Origin: Hyphomicrobium sp. 12-62-95
Lineage (GTDB): Bacteria > Pseudomonadota > Alphaproteobacteria > Rhizobiales > Hyphomicrobiaceae
Assembly (NCBI GenBank): GCA_002279935.1
Contig: NCCZ01000006.1
Coordinates: 1-64,000, forward strand
DNA length: 64,000 nucleotides
Reading direction: 5' to 3'
In this document: in pieces, positions 58,037-64,000 of the stretch
Numbering within the stretch: position 1 is the stretch's first letter
Layout: each line of letters starts with the position of its first letter
The notes under the pieces: generated by a model
What the model saw: only the letters and a program-made list of their open reading frames with translations
Database searches by the model: none
Told to the model about the DNA's origin: nothing
Program-made: the position numbers and the translations under genes

Positions 58037-60034
58037 TCAGCTGCTCTTGCGGCGACCGGCGCCGCGCAGGACGGTGTAGCCCAGGCCACCGAAGGCGATC
58101 ATCAGCGGCACGAGTGCGATATTGGCGAACTTGAGCCAGCCGTCGAGGCGATCGATGTCGCTGCGCAGCGCGCGCTTGACTTCGCGCAGTTCGCGCCGGG
58201 TTTCGAGCATGACGGTGCGGAACTGTTCCATCGCGTCCCGTTCCTTCTGGGACATGACGATGCCGGAGGCGCCAGAGGATTGGAGTTTGGCCAGTTCGTC
58301 CTGTGCCGACTTCAGGCGCGCTTCGAGGGCCTGCTCCTTCTCGCGGAACTGGCGTTCAGCGTTGCGGCGCAGTTCCTCAACCCAGGTGAAGGGACGTTCG
58401 TTGACGCCGCGGCCGCGCAGCGCAATGAGCGCGTTGCTGCCGGAGAGATTTTCGAGTGCACTCAGCACGAGGGCGGCGTTGTGCGCGGTCGGCATGACCG
58501 CTTCCTGACCCAACATCTCTTGCCGGCTGACCCAGAATTGGTCGGCGAGCATGTCGGCATCGGCGACGACGATGGCGTTGACGGTGCCGGACTTGACGAG
58601 ATCCGCGCCGGGCTTGGTGTCCGTCTTGGCTTCGGCGGACTTGGCGGTGTCCGCGCTGTCGCCCTCTTTCTTTTCGGGCTCGGCGGCGGGTTTGCCGTTC
58701 GGGAAGGCGGTCTTGGCTTCACCGGAGAGGCGGGCTGCGAGCGTCAACTCTTTGCCCCCGGGGGTGTAGGCGCGCAAGAGACCCAGCGGATCGGCACCCA
58801 TACCCATCTTTTCTGCGCCGATGATGGCTGCATCCGTGCTCGTCTTCAGGAAGGGTTGAACGCTGGTGGTGGCGCCGTCCGCTTTTTCCAGAAAGCCGGA
58901 CGAGGCGACGTTCAAGACTTCGATGCCGGCGGCGAGCACGTCGTCCTTGTTGATGTTGCGCTCATCAAGGCCGAGCCAGGCGACGAATTCGGTGACGGAG
59001 TCCTGCTCGCGGCCGAACTGCACGCGCCGGGCGTGGCGGATGTCGGCGGCGACTTTCGTGCTATCGAATTTCACGCCCCAGTTTACGAGCACTTTGGCGA
59101 GACGTCTGCGGCCTTCGCCTGGGGCTTTCAGCATTGCCAGCTGGTTGGTCTCGGTGACCGGATCGATAAAGACGAGGACCTTGCCGCCCTTCAACGCGTA
59201 TTGGTCGATGGCAAAGGCTGCCTCTTCCGTGAGGCCGGTGGGCTGCACGACCATTAGCACATCAATGCCGGACGGGATCGAGGACACGGTCTGGGACACG
59301 TCGCGAACCTCGAAGAGTTCGCGGATCTGGCTCATGATCATCCATGGCTTCTGGGGCCGCTTGCCCATGGGCGTTTCGGTTTCGCCGCCGTCGAGGGGCA
59401 AGCCGGACATGAGACCGACAACGCGCTTTTTGGGATTGGCCAGATTGTAGATGAGCTTCGTTACGTCGTACTCGAGGAACGTCTCGCGGTCAGGGGCGAA
59501 GAAGGGAACGACTTCGGTGGCATCGGTCGAGTTCGTTGCCACAAGTCCGAAGTAGCCGACTTCGCCTTCGGTATTGAGGCGCACGCCGCGCAGACCGGCC
59601 GCGACCGCGCGATCTTCGGCGTCGGAGAAGGGTTCGGGATCGAGAACGGCGAGTTGCAGTTTTCCGCTGGAGAGATCGCGGTACTGCTCGAAGAGCGCTT
59701 TGACGCGCTGGAAGTAGCGGGACTGTTCGGGGGCAAGTTCGGCGAGGCGGCGGGAGAAATAGAGCCGCGCCGTGATGGGCTCATCGATGCTGCGCAGGAT
59801 TTCGCGCGTGCCGTCCGAGATTGTGAACAGACGGTCTTCGGTCAGATCGCCCTTCACGTTCTTGAACGCGATCGCAGAGATGAGATTGACCGACAGAAGG
59901 ATGATGGCGCCCAGACCCAGGCCGGTCCAGGCCATACGGCGCCTGCTCATGCCGCCGAGATAGGCGGCAGGATCGGTCCAAAATCCTTCGCGAGGCTTTA
60001 GCGCTTCAGAGTTGGTGTTTGCTGCGTTTGTCAT
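58037..60034 (-). CDS. GldG-like ABC-transporter auxiliary protein
   Basis: A 665-residue protein. A membrane anchor at residues about 35-55 (MAWTGLGLGAIILLSVNLISAIAF) and one at the C-terminus (FANIALVPLMIAFGGLGYTVL) enclose a large periplasmic domain of the GldG/ABC_transp_aux type. Early motif DRLFTISDGTREILRSIDEPITARLYFS is the usual opening, then LQLAVLDPEPFSDAEDRAVAAGLRG and GKVLVFIDPVTETN. Near the end a coiled coil (REKEQALEARLKSAQDELAKLQ) precedes the anchor. Encoded between the permease and the DUF4340 gene. In gliding bacteria GldG works with GldA/GldF; here the function is unassigned. Confidence 0.88.
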   Translation of the reverse strand: MTNAANTNSEALKPREGFWTDPAAYLGGMSRRRMAWTGLGLGAIILLSVNLISAIAFKNVKGDLTEDRLFTISDGTREILRSIDEPITARLYFSRRLAELAPEQSRYFQRVKALFEQYRDLSSGKLQLAVLDPEPFSDAEDRAVAAGLRGVRLNTEGEVGYFGLVATNSTDATEVVPFFAPDRETFLEYDVTKLIYNLANPKKRVVGLMSGLPLDGGETETPMGKRPQKPWMIMSQIRELFEVRDVSQTVSSIPSGIDVLMVVQPTGLTEEAAFAIDQYALKGGKVLVFIDPVTETNQLAMLKAPGEGRRRLAKVLVNWGVKFDSTKVAADIRHARRVQFGREQDSVTEFVAWLGLDERNINKDDVLAAGIEVLNVASSGFLEKADGATTSVQPFLKTSTDAAIIGAEKMGMGADPLGLLRAYTPGGKELTLAARLSGEAKTAFPNGKPAAEPEKKEGDSADTAKSAEAKTDTKPGADLVKSGTVNAIVVADADMLADQFWVSRQEMLGQEAVMPTAHNAALVLSALENLSGSNALIALRGRGVNERPFTWVEELRRNAERQFREKEQALEARLKSAQDELAKLQSSGASGIVMSQKERDAMEQFRTVMLETRRELREVKRALRSDIDRLDGWLKFANIALVPLMIAFGGLGYTVLRGAGRRKSS

Positions 60035-60043
60035 GACGCACCC

Positions 60044-60790
60044 TTATTCGGCTTTTTTCTGATCGACGGCGATGCCGGTCGCGAACAGGAAGAATGTGAT
60101 CACCGAGAGGAAATAGACCAGCGTCGGGGCTTCGAGCACACCGCGCGTGATGCGCTCGAAGTGGGATAGAACGCTCATCGACGAGATTGCTTGCGTGACC
60201 ACTTCCGGCAGCCACGCCTTGACGGCGTTCTGCACCATTTCGAAGCCGCTCATGGTGAAGAGGAAAGCGATGGTTGCGGCGATGATGAAGGCGATGACCT
60301 GGTTCTTGGTCATGGCGGAGACGAAAGAACCGATCGCCAGGAATGCGCCGGCCATCAGGAAGGAGCCGAGATAGCTTGTCAGGATGACGCCGTTGTCGGG
60401 TTCGCCCAGCGCGTGGACCGTGATCCACATCGGGAACGTCAGCACGAGGGCGAGGCCGATGAAGGCCCAGGCGGCGAAGAATTTGCCGAGGATCGCTTCC
60501 ATCGGTGAGACGGGCAGCGTCATGAGAAGTTCGATGGTGCCAGACTTGCGCTCTTCAGCCCACAGCCGCATGGCAACGGCTGGAACAAGGAGAAGATAGA
60601 GCCAGGGATGGTAGGCAAAGAACGGTGCAAGGTCGGCCTGTCCGCGATCGAAGAAACCGCCAATGTAGAAGGCGAACGCGCCGGTCAGCGCCACAAAGAT
60701 CGTGAGGAACACGATGGCGAGCGGTGTGGAGAAATAGGCGGCGAACTCGCGCTTGGCGATGATCCAGGCGTTGTCTAAGGTCTCACGCAT
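60044..60790 (-). CDS. ABC-2 type permease, GldF-like
   Basis: A 248-residue permease with six hydrophobic segments and the start AWIIAKREFAAYFSTPLAIVFLTIFVALTGAFAFYIGGFF, plus MRLWAEERKSGTIELLMTLPVSPMEAILGKFFAAW, the elbow region conserved in GldF/NosY-type permeases. Its ATG overlaps the end of the ATPase gene by 8 bases and the GldG-like gene starts 9 bases after its stop. Substrate unknown. Confidence 0.9.
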   Translation of the reverse strand: MRETLDNAWIIAKREFAAYFSTPLAIVFLTIFVALTGAFAFYIGGFFDRGQADLAPFFAYHPWLYLLLVPAVAMRLWAEERKSGTIELLMTLPVSPMEAILGKFFAAWAFIGLALVLTFPMWITVHALGEPDNGVILTSYLGSFLMAGAFLAIGSFVSAMTKNQVIAFIIAATIAFLFTMSGFEMVQNAVKAWLPEVVTQAISSMSVLSHFERITRGVLEAPTLVYFLSVITFFLFATGIAVDQKKAE

Positions 60791-61769
60791 TAGAGGCGCC
60801 CTTCCCGTTGGTCTTGCGCTTCAGGTCGTCGGATGTGGTGATTTGGCGGAAGACGTCGTCGAGGCGTCCGCGCTCGACGTAGAGTTCGTCGATGGGAATT
60901 TGCTGAGCGCGCAGGAGGGCTGCGACGTCGGCAGCTTCCAGGGCGCCGTCGCGGGGCAGCGCGCGAATGTGGGTATGGCCGTTGGCTTTGCCCAGAGTTT
61001 CGACGCCGGCGACAACCTTGGCATCCTTCAGCAAGCGGATGGCGGCGTCGGAGCGTTCGGCCGGCACGCGAATGGAAACGGCGCCGTGGTGGCGGATGCG
61101 AAGGAGCAGGTCTTCGGCGGTGCCATCGGCGACGATGGTGCCGCGATTGATAACAACGGCGCGGGAGCAGACGGCTTCGACTTCTTCAAGAATGTGAGTG
61201 GAGATGATGATGGCCTTTTCGGCGGCCATCGCTTTGATGAGTTCGCGGACGTGGTGCTTCTGGTTGGGATCGAGGCCGTCAGTGGGTTCGTCCATCACCA
61301 GAACGGGGGGATCGTGGAGGATGGCTTGGGCAACACCGACGCGGCGCTTGTAACCTTTGGACAGCGTTTCGATGGTCTGGTCGAGGACGGGTTCAAGGCC
61401 GGTTTTTTCGACGGCGGCGGCGATGCGCTGCTTGATCTCGGCGCCGCGGTAGCCGCGAATTTCTGCGATGAAGCTGAGGAAGGCGCGTGTCGTCATTTCA
61501 GAATAGGAGGGCGCGCCTTCAGGAACGTAGCCGAGTTTCGATTTCGCCAGCTTGGGAGTTTCCTGGACATCATGACCGCAGATCGTCGCGCGGCCGCTGT
61601 CGGGCTCGAGGAAGCCCGTGATCATTTTCATGGTGGTCGACTTGCCGGCGCCGTTGGGGCCGAGGAATCCTAGGACTTCGCCCCGTTTGACGGTGAGGCT
61701 GATGCCGTCGACCGCGGTGATCTCACCGAAGGTTTTTCGCAATTGGTGGGCTTCAATGAGCGTGCCCAT
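60783..61769 (-). CDS. ABC transporter ATP-binding protein, GldA-like
   Basis: A 328-residue ATPase. Walker A GPNGAGKSTT is near residue 38, Q-loop GYVPEGAPSYSEMT, signature LSKGYKRRVGVAQAIL (an S-K-G variant of LSGGQ common to this group), Walker B VLVMDEPTDGLD and switch STHIL. A C-terminal extension of about 100 residues is typical for GldA/NosF-like ATPases. The ATG at 61769 has GGGAGGA upstream; the frame is open to 61841. First gene of the operon, followed by its permease with an 8-base overlap. Confidence 0.93.
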   Translation of the reverse strand: MGTLIEAHQLRKTFGEITAVDGISLTVKRGEVLGFLGPNGAGKSTTMKMITGFLEPDSGRATICGHDVQETPKLAKSKLGYVPEGAPSYSEMTTRAFLSFIAEIRGYRGAEIKQRIAAAVEKTGLEPVLDQTIETLSKGYKRRVGVAQAILHDPPVLVMDEPTDGLDPNQKHHVRELIKAMAAEKAIIISTHILEEVEAVCSRAVVINRGTIVADGTAEDLLLRIRHHGAVSIRVPAERSDAAIRLLKDAKVVAGVETLGKANGHTHIRALPRDGALEAADVAALLRAQQIPIDELYVERGRLDDVFRQITTSDDLKRKTNGKGASNA

Positions 61770-62040
61770 GGCGTCCTCCCTCGTCGTGTTGGCGTCATCG
61801 TTTAGTTGCGGCCGCGACCGGCGAATTTTTGGCAGCGACATAATGCAACGGCTGGCAGTTTCAAGAGGTGACTGCCAGTATCCGGATTAAGAATTGGAAA
61901 TGACGGCAGATCAGATGTTTGCGGAGCGGGACGCGGCTCCCAGGCGGCTTGTTTGAGAGCGGAGAAGCCGGTAGGGACTACTCCTATGGCCGGGTTTGAC
62001 CGGGCCCGTTGCTGCCCTCTTCTGGGACCCCCCTTTTTCG
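61770..62040. promoter_or_regulatory. Divergent promoter region
   Basis: About 270 bases between the divergent ATPase and HAD hydrolase genes. No convincing gene. A C/G-rich run near 62020-62035 (GGGACCCCCCTTTTT) precedes the HAD gene. Promoters cannot be assigned reliably. Confidence 0.35.
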
Positions 62041-62916
62041 ATGCGATCCCCCTCCCCGCCGCCGATCCTGACCGCCGCGCGTGACTTGCTCGCGCGCTAT
62101 GACGTTCTGTTCTGTGATGTGTGGGGCGTGATCCATGACGGGTTTCGCGCTTATCCCGGCGCGATGCGGGCGCTGACGGCGTTCCGGCGCCAAGGCGGGA
62201 CGGTCGTGCTGGTGTCGAATGCGCCGGTGCCGGCGGAGCGGGTGGCCGAGATGCTGGTGGATAAGGGTGTCGGCGGTGAGAGCTATGATGCCATCGTGTC
62301 GTCGGGGGCGATCGCCCTGGAGCACGTGGCGGAGAAGGCGTACCGGTCGGTTTATGTGATCGGGCCGCGGGATCGCGATGCGGCGTTCATGAACAAGCTG
62401 ACGGCCCGGATGGTGGGGATGGACGAGGCCGAGGCGATCGTGTGCACCGGTCTCAACGATGATGTGACGGAGACGGTGGCGGACTATGCCGGCGTGCTGG
62501 AGCAGGGGCGCGATCTGGGATTGCCGTTCGTGTGCGCCAATCCGGATCTCGTCGTGGATGTCGGCGGACGGCATTACGTATGTGCGGGGGCGCTCGGCGA
62601 AGCCTATGCGGCGCTCGGCGGCGAGGTGTATTGGGCGGGCAAGCCGCATCCCTCGGCTTATGAGACCGCGCTCGCGCGGGCGGAAGCGATCCGGGGTAAA
62701 GTGGTGCCGAAATCCCGCATTCTTGCAATCGGGGACGCGATCAGGACGGATCTGAAGGCGGCGGAGTTGGCCGGTGTCGATGCGTTGTTCGTCACGTCGG
62801 GGATTCACCGCGCCGAGACGATGACGGGGGCGGCGGTCGATCGGGATAAACTTGCGCAGGCGTTGGGACCGGGATCGCCGCCGGCGGTTGCGGCCACAGC
62901 GTTGCTCGATTGGTGA
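62041..62916 (+). CDS. HAD-family hydrolase, TIGR01459 type
   Basis: A 291-residue haloacid dehalogenase-like phosphatase of the NagD-related subclass. Motif I is DVLFCDVWGVIHDG (nucleophile Asp in CDVWG), motif II VLVSNAP, and the cap region includes VCTGLNDDVTETV. Then come FVCANPDLVV, motif III GKPHPSAY and motif IV AIGDAIRTDLKAAELAGVDALFVTSGIH. TIGR01459 proteins are characteristic of alphaproteobacteria; the substrate is unproven. The frame is open to 61996; the ATG at 62041 is preferred as the fold begins soon after. It ends 6 bases before the next gene. Confidence 0.92.
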   Translation: MRSPSPPPILTAARDLLARYDVLFCDVWGVIHDGFRAYPGAMRALTAFRRQGGTVVLVSNAPVPAERVAEMLVDKGVGGESYDAIVSSGAIALEHVAEKAYRSVYVIGPRDRDAAFMNKLTARMVGMDEAEAIVCTGLNDDVTETVADYAGVLEQGRDLGLPFVCANPDLVVDVGGRHYVCAGALGEAYAALGGEVYWAGKPHPSAYETALARAEAIRGKVVPKSRILAIGDAIRTDLKAAELAGVDALFVTSGIHRAETMTGAAVDRDKLAQALGPGSPPAVAATALLDW

Positions 62917-62921
62917 GGGAC

Positions 62922-63755
62922 ATGCTTTTTCGCACGACAGACCTGCAGCTTCTGAAGGAGGCCGCCGACAAGCGGTCTAAGAACTCCGATGTTTCGGATG
63001 CGGTGTCGGGGTGGTTCGAAGGGCGCGCATCGCTCGACGTGCTCGATCTGCACGCGGGCACGGGGGCGACGTTGCGAGCGCTGGCGCCGCTGCTTGCACC
63101 TGATCAGGCGTGGACACTTTATGCGCGGGATGCGGCGGAAGAGGCGCTGGCGCGGGATCATCTGACGCGATGGGCGCCGGCGGCGCAGGCGACCGAGGAC
63201 GGTCTTTTCATCGACCGGCAAGGGCAGAAGATCGCCGTGCGGTTCAAGTTGCACGATGTGGTGGCTGCCGGCGGAAAGCTCGCTGAGCCGGCGCCGTCGC
63301 TGGTGGTGATCGACGACGATCTGATGCGGTACTCAGCGATTGCGATCCGGATGCTGGTGGCAATTCTGGCGGACAGGCGATCCGTGATGCACGCGCGGCT
63401 CATTTACGATGGGCGGCTCAAACTGATGCCCCATCATGCGGCGGATGGAGCTTTTACGGCGGCGCTGCATCGCCGCTTCATGCGCGATAGCGGGCATGGC
63501 GAGGCGATGGGGCCGCAGGCGGCGAATGAACTGAGCGAACAACTGCGGCTGTCGGACTATTCCGTTATCGAGGGGCCGAGCCATATGCACCTGCGCGCGG
63601 CGGAAGCGCCGCTCATTCGCGCGGTGCAGAAGGAATTGGCCGAGGCGCAGCGGATCGTCGCCAAAGGTCATGACGTCATGATCGATGCGTGGCTCGCCCG
63701 GCCGCGCGCGACGCTTGAAATCAGCCAAACCGATCTCGTCGGCGTACCGACCTAA
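62922..63755 (+). CDS. Methyltransferase-like protein of unknown function
   Basis: A 277-residue protein. The N-terminal part contains LDVLDLHAGTGATLRALAPLL, which matches the SAM-binding motif I of Rossmann methyltransferases (acidic-x-G-x-G-x-G-like loop). TLYARDAAEEALARD follows where motif II would be and SLVVIDDDLMRY where motif IV would be. The rest is helical. Its ATG at 62922 follows GAGGG just downstream of the HAD stop, so the two are coupled. An earlier TTG at 62910 is possible. Substrate unknown. Confidence 0.68.
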   Translation: MLFRTTDLQLLKEAADKRSKNSDVSDAVSGWFEGRASLDVLDLHAGTGATLRALAPLLAPDQAWTLYARDAAEEALARDHLTRWAPAAQATEDGLFIDRQGQKIAVRFKLHDVVAAGGKLAEPAPSLVVIDDDLMRYSAIAIRMLVAILADRRSVMHARLIYDGRLKLMPHHAADGAFTAALHRRFMRDSGHGEAMGPQAANELSEQLRLSDYSVIEGPSHMHLRAAEAPLIRAVQKELAEAQRIVAKGHDVMIDAWLARPRATLEISQTDLVGVPT

Positions 63756-63774
63756 GTTCTCCGGACAGTTTCCG

Positions 63775-64000
63775 ATGCAGAAGACCGCGCCGCCCGTTCT
63801 GACGCTCAGCCAGATTTACACACGTGTGCTCGGCTATCTCGCCAGCGAGCGCGGACTTGCCATTGCGCTTGCATCGGCGAGTGTCGTCATCGGCGTTATT
63901 CAGCTCGCCGAGCCGATCTTGTTCGGACGCGTGGTGGACGCGCTGTCGACGGGATCGGGCGCATTTCCGCTCATTGGCCTGTGGGCGGCGCTCGGGTTGT
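63775..64000 (+). CDS. ndvA: Cyclic beta-glucan exporter, NdvA/ChvA family (5' part, cut by window edge)
   Basis: Reading from the ATG at 63775 gives 75 codons to the window edge with no stop: TLSQIYTRVLGYLASERGLA..., AEPILFGRVVDALSTG..., FPLIGLWAALGL. This strongly resembles the N-terminus of NdvA/ChvA, the ABC exporter of cyclic beta-1,2-glucan of Rhizobiales (LxxxYTRVLxYL and the EPILFGR element). The nucleotide-binding domain lies outside the window. Its presence supports a Hyphomicrobiales host. It follows the methyltransferase-like gene by 19 bases. Confidence 0.85.
   Translation, partial: MQKTAPPVLTLSQIYTRVLGYLASERGLAIALASASVVIGVIQLAEPILFGRVVDALSTGSGAFPLIGLWAALGL

Noticed and set aside
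58280..59257. 325-codon plus-strand frame opposite the GldG-like gene
   Set aside because: Antisense shadow of a gene with clear family motifs; Gly/Phe/Ala-rich with no recognisable fold.
61996..62040. Upstream start of the HAD hydrolase
   Set aside because: Adds a 15-residue leader not fitting the fold; the ATG at 62041 is closer to the first motif.

Overview
The window reads as alphaproteobacterial chromosome, most likely Hyphomicrobiales. The support is the start of a cyclic beta-glucan exporter gene (NdvA/ChvA type) at the right edge, a TIGR01459-type HAD hydrolase, DUF2244 and DUF2946 proteins, high-GC codon use and PrtD/PrtE-type type I secretion genes. Genus is not determinable by eye.

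Layout: (1) 1-9371, minus strand: exopolysaccharide genes encoding an O-antigen polymerase/ligase, a polyprenyl-phosphate sugar transferase, a GT4 glycosyltransferase, a UDP-sugar dehydrogenase, a UDP-glucuronate epimerase-like protein, a polysaccharide pyruvyl transferase and an edge-truncated unknown gene. (2) 9372-9799: AT-rich divergent control region. (3) 9800-15805, plus: PHP phosphatase, Wza-like lipoprotein, Wzc-like tyrosine kinase/co-polymerase, J-domain-like protein and a TPR protein with a lectin-like C-terminus. (4) 27323-15802, minus: a giant RTX/Ig-repeat adhesin broken by an 8-bp tandem repeat, then an HlyC-like acyltransferase lacking the catalytic histidine. (5) 27673-40501: second polysaccharide locus with a WcaJ-like sugar transferase, a co-polymerase with a degenerate kinase domain, a WecG-type and three GT4 glycosyltransferases, a GH10 glycosidase, a Wzx flippase and a GINT1-like protein. 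(6) tRNA-Thr at 40627. (7) 41143-49343: an RTX-tailed 5'-nucleotidase-like protein, divergent from an hlyC-hlyB-hlyD-like operon. (8) 49464-53300: small redox/detoxification operon with a divergent LysR regulator. (9) 53482-64000: IS3 remnant, small envelope proteins, Tat-type superoxide dismutase, Gld-like ABC transporter operon, HAD hydrolase, methyltransferase-like protein and the start of NdvA.

Together the window is dedicated to the cell surface. Two Wzy-type polysaccharide gene sets flank a giant secreted adhesin. A single type I exporter could serve both RTX proteins (an outer-membrane TolC is not in the window). The most unusual element is the pairing of two HlyC-type protein acyltransferases with RTX proteins that are not recognisable pore-forming toxins, one acyltransferase having lost the catalytic histidine, together with a giant adhesin gene whose frame depends on an 8-bp repeat copy number.
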